The notes beneath the pieces were generated by a model. That model was not told where the DNA came from. It worked only from the letters and a program-made list of their open reading frames with translations, and searched no databases. Below are positions 1 through 8,813 of a DNA stretch of 64,000 bases, one piece after another. The translations under genes and the position numbers were made by a program. The DNA is from Streptococcus sanguinis (GTDB lineage Bacteria; Bacillota; Bacilli; Lactobacillales; Streptococcaceae): NCBI RefSeq assembly GCF_019929225.1, contig NZ_JAHZPA010000004.1, positions 62,001-126,000 on the forward strand. Reading direction: 5' to 3'. Each line of letters starts with the position of its first letter. Positions within the stretch are counted from its first letter, which is position 1.

Positions 1-1
1 C

Positions 2-1153
2 TCATACATGGAATCGTTCTTGACCATCAAGATAAGTAGCTACCAGCTCTAAATCTTTATCTAAAACGATAAAATCAGCATCGTAGCCTTCCTTGATCTG
101 TCCGCAGACATCATCAATATGGACTGATTTTGCCGGAATCAGGCTAGCCATCATGACTGCCTGATGAGGATTGGCAATGCCCCATTTGACCACATTTTTC
201 AATCCGTCCTTGAGCTTGAGGATAGAGCCAGCTAGATTGCCCGTTGACTTGAGCCGAGCAGTTCCTTCCGCCACAACCACTGGAAATTCTCCCAGCATGT
301 AGTCACCATCTTCAAGACCTCCTGCGGTCATACAGTCAGTAATGAGGGCAATATTTTCATGTCCCTTCTGCTTGAGCAAGATGTCACAGGCCTTAGGGTC
401 CACATGGTGGCCATCACAAATCAGCTCCGCATAAGTGTGAGGCAGCTCGTACATGGCACCAACCATGCCCAGCTCCCGGTGGGTCAAGCCCCGCATACCA
501 TTGTAAGCATGCACCCAGACACTGGCACCTGCTTCGACCGCAGTTTTGGCTTCATCAAAGGTTGCGTTAGAATGCCCCAAAGCAACGGTCACGCCTTCAT
601 CAGTCAGCGTACGGACAAATTCCTCAACGCCATCACGTTCTGGCGCGAGAGCAATCTTATTGAGCAAGCCGTTTGCGGCCTTCTGCCAAGCACGAAACTC
701 ATCCATGCTAGGATCTTTCATATAGGCCGGATTTTGAGCACCTTTATACTTCTCAGTGAAGTAAGGCCCTTCAAAATAGAGACCGCGAATCTTGGCTCCG
801 CTAGCTTCTTGATAGCGTGCACCGATATTTTCAGTTACTGCTAAGAGCCGCTCATAGGATGAAGTCAGGGTTGTTGGTAAAAAGCTGGTCACACCGGTAG
901 TCAAGAGACCCTCACTCATGGTATGAAGAGTTCCTTCGATATTGTTGTCCATGACATCAACACCGCCGAAGCCATGAATGTGAGTGTCCACCAGACCCGG
1001 TGCAATCGAGTAGCCACTGTAGTCTATGACTTCTGCATCCTGCGGAACAGACTGCACTAGCTTGCCAAACTTGCCGTCAATCAACTCTAAATAACCGCCC
1101 TGACGGATTCCCTGAGGATAGAAAAATTGATCTGCTTTGATATATGTAGGCAT
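2..1153 (-). CDS. nagA: N-acetylglucosamine-6-phosphate deacetylase
   Basis: Cytosolic metal-dependent deacetylase that turns GlcNAc-6-phosphate into glucosamine-6-phosphate and acetate, the committed step of amino-sugar use and wall recycling. The 383-residue protein has the amidohydrolase signatures: DTHIHGFGG (about residues 56-64), YFEGPY, ALGHSNA, a WVHAYNGM segment and LITDCM, which supply metal and substrate ligands. I chose the start at 1153 because an AAGGGAGG Shine-Dalgarno lies just upstream. An ATG 14 codons earlier (1195) is in frame but has no ribosome site. The gene stands alone behind its own promoter with a NagR-like palindrome. It is complete; the stop codon is at 2-4. Confidence 0.96.
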   Translation of the reverse strand: MPTYIKADQFFYPQGIRQGGYLELIDGKFGKLVQSVPQDAEVIDYSGYSIAPGLVDTHIHGFGGVDVMDNNIEGTLHTMSEGLLTTGVTSFLPTTLTSSYERLLAVTENIGARYQEASGAKIRGLYFEGPYFTEKYKGAQNPAYMKDPSMDEFRAWQKAANGLLNKIALAPERDGVEEFVRTLTDEGVTVALGHSNATFDEAKTAVEAGASVWVHAYNGMRGLTHRELGMVGAMYELPHTYAELICDGHHVDPKACDILLKQKGHENIALITDCMTAGGLEDGDYMLGEFPVVVAEGTARLKSTGNLAGSILKLKDGLKNVVKWGIANPHQAVMMASLIPAKSVHIDDVCGQIKEGYDADFIVLDKDLELVATYLDGQERFHV

Positions 1154-1282
1154 AAGACTGCCTCCCTTGTTCTTGAATGCTATATTCTCGGCCATTCAAA
1201 ACGGAATTCTGTGATAGATCTAGCTTATTACTCTAGCCATTTTCTAACCCCCGCTTTTGAATCTCTGAGTTTTCTTGACTAT

Positions 1283-1327
1283 ATTATAACTCTTTCTTTT
1301 TTATTTGTAAATGGTATATACCTATTT
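1283..1327 (-). promoter_or_regulatory. nagA promoter with NagR/GntR-type operator
   Basis: On the minus strand TTTACA (1306-1311) and TATAAT (1283-1288) are 17 bp apart. A palindrome with core GGTATATACC (1313-1322), flanked by AAAT and TATTT, overlaps the -35. This resembles the dre sites bound by GntR-family NagR/YvoA repressors of amino-sugar genes. The 5' leader to nagA would be about 120 nt. Regulation is inferred from the site only; nagR is not in the window. Confidence 0.6.
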
Positions 1328-1351
1328 TTGTAAAAAATTATTATATTAAAT

Positions 1352-1389
1352 TAAAAAAATAAGAAAACCCAGCCATGACAGCTGAGTTT
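1352..1389 (-). terminator. Terminator of the rimP-rbfA operon
   Basis: Inverted repeat AAACTCAGC/GCTGGGTTT (one G-T pair) followed on the minus strand by a T-rich tract, just past the rbfA stop. Confidence 0.8.
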
Positions 1390-1394
1390 CTGCT

Positions 1395-1745
1395 TTACTT
1401 TTTATCTAAATCGCGCAGCATCTGGTCGATTTTATTGCCATACTCGATGGATTCGTCCTTGACAAAGGTCAAATCTGGAATCTTGTACATTTTCAGATTG
1501 TGACCCAGCTCCCGCTTGATGGTACCGGTCGCTTTTTCCAGACCGGTCTGAGCTTTTTGATTATCAGAGGCCAGATTGCTCATAATCGTGTAGTAGACCT
1601 TGGCCATGGATAGGTCGCCCAGCATTTGGACATCGGTAATGGTCACACCTTGAACACGCGGGTCACGAACTTTCTTCTGCAAAATTTCATTGACTTCGCG
1701 CTTGATTTCCATGCCCACACGGTCTGTACGAAAATTATTTGCCAT
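1395..1745 (-). CDS. rbfA: 30S ribosome-binding factor A
   Basis: Single KH-fold protein of 116 residues, the usual length, that helps mature the 5' end of 16S rRNA and the 30S subunit, especially in the cold. The N-terminus ([18 protein letters not shown]), the VRDPRV segment and the [20 protein letters not shown] strand are family-typical. It is the last gene of the nusA-infB operon, 176 bp downstream of infB. That gap holds a perfect 13-bp palindrome and a larger inverted repeat, so rbfA level may be set separately from infB. Confidence 0.96.
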   Translation of the reverse strand: MANNFRTDRVGMEIKREVNEILQKKVRDPRVQGVTITDVQMLGDLSMAKVYYTIMSNLASDNQKAQTGLEKATGTIKRELGHNLKMYKIPDLTFVKDESIEYGNKIDQMLRDLDKK

Positions 1746-1776
1746 GAGATTTCCTTTCTAATTTTTCTCTTCTGCA

Positions 1777-1805
1777 ATATAAGCTAGGCCTAGCCTAGCT
1801 TATAT
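1777..1805. repeat. Perfect 13-bp palindrome between infB and rbfA
   Basis: Arms ATATAAGCTAGGC and GCCTAGCTTATAT around a CTA loop. In the minus-strand transcript it forms a strong stem-loop with no U-tract, so it is not an ordinary terminator for rbfA. It may be an RNA processing or stabilising element in the infB-rbfA spacer. Confidence 0.7.
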
Positions 1806-1831
1806 GTTTTGTTTTGGTTGATTAAGATTCG

Positions 1832-1908
1832 TTTTAAACTCTTGGTGAAAAAACGTGGGACTAGAAGTATAGACTTCCACCAAAAATAATTTCACTGCGA
1901 GTTTTTAA
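1832..1908. repeat. 77-bp nested inverted repeat after infB
   Basis: Outer arms are near complementary: TTTTAAACTCTTGGTGAAA at the left and TTTCACTGCGAGTTTTTAA at the right. Inside lies a second pair, GTGGGA (1855) and TTCCAC (1875). The GTGGGACtag... core resembles the small GTGGGAC...GTCCCAC intergenic repeats common in oral streptococci. I cannot confirm copy number from one window. No coding potential was seen. Confidence 0.5.
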
Positions 1909-1921
1909 CGGACTTCTTATC

Positions 1922-4714
1922 TTATTTCTTAATTTCTTCCATGATGTAGGCTTCAATCGTGTCATCTACTTGGATGTCATTATAGCCATCAATCATGAGT
2001 CCACCTTCACGGCCGTTAGTAATTTCCTTAACATCATCTTTGAAGTGCTTGAGGCTGGCAAGCTCCCCATCGTAAATCACGACGCCGTCACGGATAACAC
2101 GAACCTTGGAATCACGGGTAACTTTACCGTTGATAACCATAAATCCACCGATAGTACCAACCTTGGAAACCTTGAAGGTCTCGCGGATAAGAGCTTCCCC
2201 GATGATTTTTTCTTCGTATTCTGGGTCCAGCATTCCCTTCATGGCATCTTCCATTTCTTCGATAACCTTGTAGATAATGCTGTGGAGACGGATTTCGACA
2301 TCATCAGCTTCTGCCTGCTGGCGAGCTTGAGATGTAGGACGAACGTTAAATCCGATGATGAAGGCATTTGAAGCTTCCGCCAGTGTCACGTCAGATTCAT
2401 TGATAGCACCAACTGCTGAATGGACGATGGTAATCTTAACGCCTTCCACTTCAATCTTCTGCAGGGAAGCAGACAGGGCTTCTACAGAACCTTGCACATC
2501 AGCCTTGATAATAACATTGACAGACTTAACTTCACCAGCTTTGAGGGTATCAAAGAGATTTTCCAGACTGACGCGATGAGTAGCTTGACGCTGTTTGAGA
2601 AGGGCACGTTTGGCACGTTCTTCACCGGCTGCACGCGCAGCTTTTTCATCTTCATAGACCGCAAAGTGGTCACCAGCCATCGGAGTCTCATTGAGACCAG
2701 TGATAGAAACCGGTGTAGATGGTCCTGCCACCTTCACGCGACGGCCCAGGTCATTGGTCATAGCCCGAACCCGACCGAAGGTATTACCAACAACGATTGG
2801 ATCCTGCACATTCAGAGTTCCCTGCTGAACCAAAAGGGTTGCGACAGCACCTTTTCCTTTATCCAGACGGGCCTCGATAACTGTACCAATCGCTCGAACA
2901 GTCGGATCTGCCTTGAGTTCTTGGATTTCAGCCACCAAGAGGACTGTTTCCAGCAAGCTGTCGATATTTTGATTGAATTTCGCTGAGATTTCAACAAATT
3001 CAGAATCTCCGCCCCAAGCTGTTGACATGACACCATGCTCAGCCAATTCACCAATCACGCGCTCAGGATTGGCTCCTGGCTTATCGATCTTGTTGATAGC
3101 TACGATGATTGGGACATCAGCCGCCTTGGAGTGGTTGATAGCTTCGATTGTTTGCGGCATAACACCGTCATCAGCCGCTACGACCAGGATAGTGATATCC
3201 GTCACAGAGGCACCGCGGGCCCGCATAGAAGTAAAGGCCGCGTGTCCAGGCGTATCCAAGAAAGTAATCTTCTTGCCGCTTTCTTCGATCTGGTAAGCAC
3301 CAATGTGCTGAGTAATACCACCTGCTTCGCCTGTTGCTACGCGAGAGTTACGCAAGGTATCCAAGAGGGTTGTTTTACCATGGTCAACGTGTCCCATGAT
3401 GGTTACAACTGGCGGACGCTCTACCAAGGCATCTTGGTTGATATAACCTTCTTCTACGAAGAAGCGCTCAATGTCAGCTGTGTCAACTTCCACCTTCTTC
3501 TTAGCTTCGATACCGTAGTCCACCATGAGGAGCTCAATAGTATCGCCATCAAGAGATTGGTTTTGCGTTGCCATCACACCCATCATGAAGAGCTTCTTGA
3601 CAATTTCAGCTGGCTCGCGCTTGATCCGCTTTGCAATTTCTGCAACGGTCATTCCGTCTGTATATTCAAATTCAGTTGGCAACTCATGGAACTTACGTTC
3701 TGTAACAGGTTTTGGTGCCTGATTATTGTTGCCCTTTCCTTTTTTATTTTTCTTGTTTTTATTCCAATTACTATTTCTTTGATTTCTCACTTGATTTTGA
3801 CTGCTTCGATTCTTTTGTTGTTTTCTTGGACCTTCTTCTTCGCGATCAAAATCATCGCGCTTCTTATCTGGTCGAGCTTGTTTCTTCCGACGTGTATCCA
3901 CAGCTGCGGGCGCCGGGCTTGGATTCGCTGCTGGAGCAGATGGAGCCGGTGCAGGCTGAACTGGTGCAGGTGCTTCTGTCTTAGGCTGCTCCTTGCGGCG
4001 GTTTTGCCGTTCCAGCACTTCTTTAGCTTCTTGTGCTTGCTTAAAGCGCTCCTCGCTGGAGCGAGCGTATTCTGCATTCTGCTCTGCTTTCAAAGCTGCG
4101 GCCCGAGCCTTAAAGTCAATCTTCGGTCCTTGAGGCTGTTGGCGGTTTTGACTGTTAAATCCTTGATGATTCTGACCATTGCGGCGGCCATCTTGACCAC
4201 GATTATCGCGACGGTCATTTGGACGATTGCCCCTATCTCGGTCGTTGCGATTTCCACGATTCTTATTTCGATTGTCGCGGTCCTCGCGCTTGCCTTGCTC
4301 TTTGTTTTGCGATTTGCGGTTGCCTTGCTGCTTCCGACGTTCTGCCTCTTCCTTAGCTCTCGCTTCACGCTCTGCCTTAAAGTTCCGGCTTTGCGGGCGC
4401 TTGACAGGCGCTACCGTTTCTGCTTTCGATTCTGGCTTAGCAGCTGCTTTTGCTTCTGGCTGTTCTGCCCTGACTGGCTCTGCCTCTTTGGCAGGAGTTT
4501 TTTGCGGTGATGGCTGAGCTGCTGCAGGCTTTTCTGCAGGAGCTTGAGGTACGGCTGCTTTTGTAAAGCTGGATTTGATTCGCTCACCAGCATCAGCTTC
4601 TACGCTGGATGAATGACTCTTGACATCCAGTCCCAGCTCCTTAGCACGAGCCACTACCTCCTTGCTTTCTTTTCCCAGTTCTTTGGCGATTTCATACAAT
4701 CTTACTTTAGACAA
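1922..4714 (-). CDS. infB: Translation initiation factor IF-2
   Basis: GTPase that delivers fMet-tRNA to the 30S subunit and drives subunit joining. At 930 residues it has an N-terminal IF2 subdomain ([17 protein letters not shown]), then about 300 residues of low complexity (Ala/Pro/Lys near 50-110, Arg/Asn/Asp/Gln repeats near 110-200, more Pro/Lys near 240-330). A second IF2-N fold follows at about 345-400, and the G domain begins with GHVDHGKTT at 441-449, followed by DTPGHAAF and [10 protein letters not shown]. The beta-barrel, C1 and C2 domains follow, ending YIMEEIKK. It lies 19 bp after ylxQ in the nusA operon. Confidence 0.98.
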   Translation of the reverse strand: MSKVRLYEIAKELGKESKEVVARAKELGLDVKSHSSSVEADAGERIKSSFTKAAVPQAPAEKPAAAQPSPQKTPAKEAEPVRAEQPEAKAAAKPESKAETVAPVKRPQSRNFKAEREARAKEEAERRKQQGNRKSQNKEQGKREDRDNRNKNRGNRNDRDRGNRPNDRRDNRGQDGRRNGQNHQGFNSQNRQQPQGPKIDFKARAAALKAEQNAEYARSSEERFKQAQEAKEVLERQNRRKEQPKTEAPAPVQPAPAPSAPAANPSPAPAAVDTRRKKQARPDKKRDDFDREEEGPRKQQKNRSSQNQVRNQRNSNWNKNKKNKKGKGNNNQAPKPVTERKFHELPTEFEYTDGMTVAEIAKRIKREPAEIVKKLFMMGVMATQNQSLDGDTIELLMVDYGIEAKKKVEVDTADIERFFVEEGYINQDALVERPPVVTIMGHVDHGKTTLLDTLRNSRVATGEAGGITQHIGAYQIEESGKKITFLDTPGHAAFTSMRARGASVTDITILVVAADDGVMPQTIEAINHSKAADVPIIVAINKIDKPGANPERVIGELAEHGVMSTAWGGDSEFVEISAKFNQNIDSLLETVLLVAEIQELKADPTVRAIGTVIEARLDKGKGAVATLLVQQGTLNVQDPIVVGNTFGRVRAMTNDLGRRVKVAGPSTPVSITGLNETPMAGDHFAVYEDEKAARAAGEERAKRALLKQRQATHRVSLENLFDTLKAGEVKSVNVIIKADVQGSVEALSASLQKIEVEGVKITIVHSAVGAINESDVTLAEASNAFIIGFNVRPTSQARQQAEADDVEIRLHSIIYKVIEEMEDAMKGMLDPEYEEKIIGEALIRETFKVSKVGTIGGFMVINGKVTRDSKVRVIRDGVVIYDGELASLKHFKDDVKEITNGREGGLMIDGYNDIQVDDTIEAYIMEEIKK

Positions 4715-4733
4715 ATCTTGTCCTCCTCTTCTA

Positions 4734-5030
4734 TTACATAAGAGACCTCATTTTCTTTGTAAAACCAGCATCTGTCACGGCGAGCACTTTTCTGGCCTTG
4801 CCAATAGCAGAGCTTAATTCCAGTGTTGAAAACACGGTTGATACTTCTACTTGGTAGTAACGACTTTTATCAGTGATTTTCTTGCTGAGATTAGGAGCTA
4901 CATCCTGGGCCAAAAAGACCAGATATGCTTTTCCCTCCTGGATAGCTTTAACGGTCAGCTCCTCACCAGAAATGATGCGGCCGGCCCGCTGAGCCAGTCC
5001 CAGCAAATTTGCAAGTTTCTCTTTATTCAA
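4734..5030 (-). CDS. L7Ae/L30e-family K-turn RNA-binding protein (YlxQ)
   Basis: 98-residue homologue of the YlxQ/YlxP-type L7Ae family, small proteins that bind kink-turn RNA. The sequence [23 protein letters not shown] and the [19 protein letters not shown] strand-helix are characteristic. It sits at the fixed place between ylxR (rnpM) and infB and overlaps the ylxR stop by 8 bp, suggesting translational coupling. The physiological RNA target is not known to me. Confidence 0.9.
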   Translation of the reverse strand: MNKEKLANLLGLAQRAGRIISGEELTVKAIQEGKAYLVFLAQDVAPNLSKKITDKSRYYQVEVSTVFSTLELSSAIGKARKVLAVTDAGFTKKMRSLM

Positions 5031-5319
5031 GACCTAACTCTCTTCTTTTGACCTTATGATCGACATAAGCGATTAACTCATCATAGAAAACCTCGTCCAC
5101 TTCCATACTAAAGCTGCGGTTAAAAACCCGCTTCTTCTTAGCTTGAAGGGCTTCTTGATTGTCCAGCTTGATATAAGCTCCACGGCCATTGGCCTTTCCT
5201 GTCGGATCGATAAAGACTTGACCTTCCTTGTTCTTGACAATCCGCAGCAAATCACGCTTGTCAATCACTTCGTTGGACACCACTGATTTTCTTAAAGGGA
5301 TTTTTCTTATTTTTACCAT
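5023..5319 (-). CDS. rnpM: YlxR-family protein (RNase P modulator RnpM)
   Basis: 98-residue YlxR fold. KIPLRKSVVSNEVIDKRDLLRIV and the conserved GRGAYI loop (about residues 46-51) identify the family. In Bacillus subtilis YlxR was reported to bind RNase P RNA and modulate its activity, hence the name RnpM; transfer of that role here is by homology. It starts 10 bp after the nusA stop and overlaps ylxQ, so it is co-transcribed and probably coupled. Confidence 0.9.
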   Translation of the reverse strand: MVKIRKIPLRKSVVSNEVIDKRDLLRIVKNKEGQVFIDPTGKANGRGAYIKLDNQEALQAKKKRVFNRSFSMEVDEVFYDELIAYVDHKVKRRELGLE

Positions 5320-5329
5320 TCCAGCCCCC

Positions 5330-6592
5330 TTAGTCTAGTTCTTCAGCTTCGCTTTCTAAACCAGCTGTTTCTAGTACAGTTTCCTCTGCTACTGCGTCAA
5401 AGTCTGTTGCTTCTGCTCCTGAAACTTCTGTCTCTAGAACAGCTGCATCCGCAAGAATTTCTTCTGCTTCCTGAGCAAATCCGCCCAGTTCATTGGCTGC
5501 TTCCATTTCTTCAAACTCTGTGGCAGACTTGATATCGATTCTAAAGCCTGTCAAATGAGCTGCCAAGCGTACGTTCTGTCCGCGACGGCCGATAGCCAGA
5601 GAAAGCTTGTTGTCCGGTACAACAACCAAAGCCCGCTTGTTATCTTCTTGGTTAAAGATAACTTGGTCAACCTCTGCAGGAGCAATAGCGTTGTAGATAA
5701 ATTCAGCTGGATCTGCTACCCACTCGATGACGTCGATATTTTCTTCAGTCGGCACCATACGCCCGCTCTTGGGATCGTATTTGGCAGGATGGAACTTGCT
5801 CGTAATTTTCTTGATATTAGCTCCACCGCGTCCGACGATTGTACCGATGGCATCCACATTAGGATTGTGGCTGCGAACCGCTACCTTGGTCCGATCGCCA
5901 GCTTCCCGCGATACGCTCATGATTTCCACAGTTCCGTCATAGACTTCTGGGATTTCTTGCTCCATCAAGCGCTTGATCATTTCTGGATGGCTGCGACTGA
6001 CAAAGACATTGACACCGCGAGGATTGTCTTCTACCTTGTAGACAAAGACTTCGATGCGGTCATGAGAGGCAAAAACCTCACCAGGAATCTGGTCTTGTTT
6101 CGATAACTGCGCTTCAATGCTGCCAAGATTGACATAGATAAAGCGATTGTCAAAGCGCTCCACAGTTCCTGACATGATTTCATTTTCATGCTCTTTATAG
6201 GTATTGTAGGTAATTGCTCGGGTCTGCTTGCGCATCTTTTCCATGATGGTTTGCTTGGCAGACTGAGCAGCGACACGGCCAAATTCAGCTGGCGCTTCTT
6301 CAAACTTGATCTTGTCTCCCAACTCATAGGCTGAACTAATAGCCAGGGCATCTTTGAGACTGATTTCCAAACGGCTGTCAAAGACCTCGTCCACGACTTC
6401 GCGAACAGTATAGACACGGAAATCTCCTGACTTTTCGTCAAACTCAATAGCTGCGCTGTCTGCCTGACCATAGCGACGACGATAGGCTGAGCGGAGTGAC
6501 TCAGTCACTGCGTCAATGATATCTTCTTTCTTGATTCCTTTGTCTTCTTCCAAAATGCGGAAGGCCTCTAGCATTTCTTTACTCATTTTCAT
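5330..6592 (-). CDS. nusA: Transcription elongation/termination factor NusA with acidic tail
   Basis: RNA polymerase-binding factor controlling pausing, termination and antitermination. Residues 1-130 are the N-terminal domain, about 137-200 the S1 domain, and the two KH domains carry GRGGANIKKI (254-263) and IGRRGQNVRLA (334-344). After about residue 358 comes a roughly 60-residue tail almost without Lys/Arg and rich in Glu, Ala and Asp. It does not look like the helix-hairpin-helix AR repeats of enterobacterial NusA. The start may be 6592 or two codons later (6586). No Shine-Dalgarno lies at normal linear spacing; GAAAGGA lies beyond a 7-bp hairpin (see findings). Confidence 0.97.
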   Translation of the reverse strand: MKMSKEMLEAFRILEEDKGIKKEDIIDAVTESLRSAYRRRYGQADSAAIEFDEKSGDFRVYTVREVVDEVFDSRLEISLKDALAISSAYELGDKIKFEEAPAEFGRVAAQSAKQTIMEKMRKQTRAITYNTYKEHENEIMSGTVERFDNRFIYVNLGSIEAQLSKQDQIPGEVFASHDRIEVFVYKVEDNPRGVNVFVSRSHPEMIKRLMEQEIPEVYDGTVEIMSVSREAGDRTKVAVRSHNPNVDAIGTIVGRGGANIKKITSKFHPAKYDPKSGRMVPTEENIDVIEWVADPAEFIYNAIAPAEVDQVIFNQEDNKRALVVVPDNKLSLAIGRRGQNVRLAAHLTGFRIDIKSATEFEEMEAANELGGFAQEAEEILADAAVLETEVSGAEATDFDAVAEETVLETAGLESEAEELD

Positions 6593-6595
6593 GTG

Positions 6596-6624
6596 ACTTT
6601 TGCCGAAACAAAAGTGTTCCTTTC
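6596..6624 (-). promoter_or_regulatory. nusA ribosome site separated by a hairpin
   Basis: Minus strand order: GAAAGGA (6624-6618), AC, a hairpin with arms ACTTTTG/CAAAAGT (6615-6596, loop TTTCGG), CAC, then ATG at 6592. If the hairpin forms, the Shine-Dalgarno lies about 5 nt from the start; without it the distance is about 25 nt, too far to work. Confidence 0.5.
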
Positions 6625-6645
6625 TTTTCTATATTGCTTCTGCGG

Positions 6646-7116
6646 CTAAAACTTAACGGCTAATCTGGCTTTGGAAACCAGACTGTAGGGAATTTCGACT
6701 TCTTTTCTGCGAGTCTTGTCCAGATATTCCATGTGCAGAACATCCTCTTCAAAGCTCAGCAAGGTGCCTTCAAAGACTTTCTGCTTGTCAACAGCCTTAT
6801 AGAGACTAACATGGATATAACTGCCGACTGCATCAGCTAGCTGTTCCTTGGTCTTAAGCGGGCGCTCCAAGCCAGGACTGGTCACTTCCAGAAAATACTG
6901 TTCTGGGAAGGGATCTGGCTTGATTTGATCCAAGAGCGGACTGATAATATCCGTCAAATCCGCTGTATCATTGACCGTAATGCCCTCAGGTTTATCTACA
7001 AAGACACTGAGAACGTAGTCCCCGCCCATCTTTCCGTACTCAATATCGACTAATTCATAGGGGGCCAAAATGGCTGGTTCAATAACCTCCCTCACCAATT
7101 CAACAATCGTTGCGAT
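6646..7116 (-). CDS. rimP: Ribosome maturation factor RimP, probable non-AUG start
   Basis: Cytosolic factor for 30S assembly, first gene of the nusA operon. From [16 protein letters not shown] through [35 protein letters not shown] and [11 protein letters not shown] the sequence is clearly RimP, about 156 residues. There is no in-frame ATG, GTG or TTG where homology begins. GAGGAGGTG (7132-7124) is followed 7 nt later by an in-frame ATC at 7116, which I take as the provisional start. The nearest upstream ATG (7179) coincides with the predicted transcription start and has no ribosome site. TTG inside GAA-TTG is an alternative but lies too far from the Shine-Dalgarno. Confidence 0.85.
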   Translation of the reverse strand: MATIVELVREVIEPAILAPYELVDIEYGKMGGDYVLSVFVDKPEGITVNDTADLTDIISPLLDQIKPDPFPEQYFLEVTSPGLERPLKTKEQLADAVGSYIHVSLYKAVDKQKVFEGTLLSFEEDVLHMEYLDKTRRKEVEIPYSLVSKARLAVKF

Positions 7117-7139
7117 ATGACGACACCTCCTCACAGATA

Positions 7140-7165
7140 AGAGGCGAAGATACTTCCTCGCCTCT
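7140..7165 (-). other. 11-bp hairpin in the rimP-nusA leader
   Basis: Arms AGAGGCGAGGA and TCTTCGCCTCT pair over 11 bp (one G-U) around an AGTA tetraloop, between the predicted transcription start and the rimP Shine-Dalgarno. There is no U-tract, so it is not a terminator. It may stabilise the 5' end or be a protein or RNase site for autoregulation. Confidence 0.65.
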
Positions 7166-7186
7166 CTTTCCTTATTCATTATTAGT

Positions 7187-7215
7187 ATTATAGCACGACA
7201 AGTCCCAGAATGCAA
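7187..7215 (-). promoter_or_regulatory. Promoter of the rimP-nusA-infB operon
   Basis: Minus strand TTGCAT (7215-7210), 17-bp spacer, extended -10 TGCTATAAT (TATAAT 7192-7187). The predicted start of transcription is near 7180, giving a leader of about 64 nt to the rimP ribosome site and start. Confidence 0.75.
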
Positions 7216-7299
7216 GGGAAATATGCTGTACAAGCTTTTAAAGACGGAATCCCACTTAAAACGATCTTATTTTTAAGCAAAATTCTTTCCTAATAATAA

Positions 7300-7328
7300 A
7301 GTCTTCAAGGAGTATTTCCTAGAAGACT
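7300..7328 (-). terminator. Terminator of ccrZ-trmB
   Basis: AGTCTTCTAGG.../...CCTTGAAGACT stem (one mismatch) directly after trmB on the minus strand, followed by TTATTATTA. The U-tract is short, so strength is uncertain. Confidence 0.6.
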
Positions 7329-7333
7329 CTTTC

Positions 7334-7972
7334 TTATTCAAACGCTGCTTCCACCCGATAGATGACTTGTCCCTTGTTAGCAAATTTCTGCTCATACTCA
7401 GTCAGGACATTATCCTCGAAGTCGCTGGCATGCAAGTCTAACCACACGCCCTTTAACTTCATACCATACTGCGAAAAGCTTACTAAGCTATACTCAAAAA
7501 GACCACGATTGTCCGTTTTGAAGTGGATTTCTCCATTTTCCGGCAAAATCTGCTGATAGGTCGCCAGAAAGGACTGATAGGTCAGACGGCGCTTTTCATG
7601 GCGTTTCTTGGGCCAAGGATCTGAGAAGTTCAGATAGAGGCGGTCAATCTCGCCCTCTTCAAAATAATCAGTCAGATCCGAACCGTCCACCCATAATAAC
7701 TTGATATTGGGCACATCTGTTGCCAGCACCTTGTCTAAGGCATAGCTGAGAACCGATTTTTGAATATCAATCCCGATGTAGTTAATCTCAGGATTGGCCT
7801 TGGCCATACCGGACACAAAAGCTCCTTTGCCACTGCCAACCTCTACATGAATGGGGTGATCATTGCCAAAAATCTCCTGCCATCTGCCCTTGGCGTCTGC
7901 CGGATTCAAAATCACATACTGGGGATGCGCCTCCAGCAGTTCCGTCGCTCCCTTACGATTCCTTACTCTCAT
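7334..7972 (-). CDS. trmB: tRNA (guanine-N7-)-methyltransferase
   Basis: SAM-dependent enzyme that makes m7G46 in the variable loop of many tRNAs. The 212-residue protein has the SAM loop [10 protein letters not shown], the acidic NYIGIDIQ strand, and the catalytic [18 protein letters not shown] motif. Length is normal. It overlaps the end of ccrZ by 4 bp (ATGA), so the two are coupled, an arrangement conserved in streptococci. Confidence 0.97.
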   Translation of the reverse strand: MRVRNRKGATELLEAHPQYVILNPADAKGRWQEIFGNDHPIHVEVGSGKGAFVSGMAKANPEINYIGIDIQKSVLSYALDKVLATDVPNIKLLWVDGSDLTDYFEEGEIDRLYLNFSDPWPKKRHEKRRLTYQSFLATYQQILPENGEIHFKTDNRGLFEYSLVSFSQYGMKLKGVWLDLHASDFEDNVLTEYEQKFANKGQVIYRVEAAFE

Positions 7973-8763
7973 TGTCCTCTTCCGTATTTAGAACGGAAGT
8001 TTCGTAATGCGTAAATCTCCCGGTTCACATTTTCTAAATCATTGTTTTCGTAGTATTTGGCAATCTGCATCAGATAAGAATACTGACCAAACCAGTATAG
8101 CTTATTGAAAACAGTCTGATTATACTTATAACCATAGGCGCTCAGCCACTCTTGCCAACCTGAATCAGGCACATAATGGCTCAAAATATGAGCTACATCC
8201 ATCATCCTGTCTGTCAGGCGCACAGAATCCCAATCCACCAAGTAAATAAGCCCGCTGTCGGTCTCTACCCAGTTGCTGTGGCGCACATCTCCGTGAACGA
8301 TGGTCGCGTAGTCCTCACGAAAGGCTGGTACTGTCTGGCGTAGGTCGCGGATAACTGATTGCAGATATTGATTATTCCTCAAAGCAAGCGACACTTGATT
8401 GAGCCATGCATTCAGCAAATCAGTTGGCGTTTCCAAAGTATAGCCCAGCTTGGTCAGCTGCGTCATCAATGGGCGCGAGCGATGCAGCCGAGTCAAAATA
8501 TTGATTACCTGCTTTTTGGACATATCATTTGGGGTCAGAATAGTGCCTGAAAGCCACTCCTGCCCGCTCATTACGTTGCCGTCCGGCATCCGACGGCTCC
8601 ACAAAAGCTGCGGTGCGATTTGTTCTCGAGCTAAGCCTGCTAAGATAGGGGTTGTATTCATCTTGACGAAAACGCGCCCCCCGTCCGGATAAGTCCCCAT
8701 ATAGGCCTTTCCGCTCTTACCAGCTATCGGTGTCAGGGTCAGCTCGTTATCAACCAAGTCCAT
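7969..8763 (-). CDS. ccrZ: CcrZ-type phosphotransferase (cell-cycle regulator)
   Basis: 264-residue aminoglycoside-phosphotransferase/choline-kinase fold protein (YtmP family). It has the Brenner-type catalytic loop HGDVRHSNW and the metal-binding IYLVDWDSV segment. In Streptococcus pneumoniae the gene beside trmB encodes CcrZ, a septum-localised protein that links DNA replication initiation to division through DnaA, and is reported to phosphorylate ribose-type substrates. Position and sequence fit that orthologue. CGGAGGGGAAAC precedes the ATG at 8763. Confidence 0.88.
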   Translation of the reverse strand: MDLVDNELTLTPIAGKSGKAYMGTYPDGGRVFVKMNTTPILAGLAREQIAPQLLWSRRMPDGNVMSGQEWLSGTILTPNDMSKKQVINILTRLHRSRPLMTQLTKLGYTLETPTDLLNAWLNQVSLALRNNQYLQSVIRDLRQTVPAFREDYATIVHGDVRHSNWVETDSGLIYLVDWDSVRLTDRMMDVAHILSHYVPDSGWQEWLSAYGYKYNQTVFNKLYWFGQYSYLMQIAKYYENNDLENVNREIYALRNFRSKYGRGQ

Positions 8764-8813
8764 GTTTCCCCTCCGTAAAAAGTTTCTTTATCATTTTACT
8801 AGTTTTACCTCTT

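Noticed and set aside
1154..1195. Upstream ATG as the nagA start
   Set aside because: No ribosome site and no similarity to NagA N-termini; 1153 has AAGGGAGG.
3035..4510. Plus-strand 491-codon open frame opposite infB
   Set aside because: It lies entirely antisense to the low-complexity half of infB. Its hydrophobic, Leu/Ile/Cys-rich translation is what GA-rich coding sequence gives on the other strand. No ribosome site.
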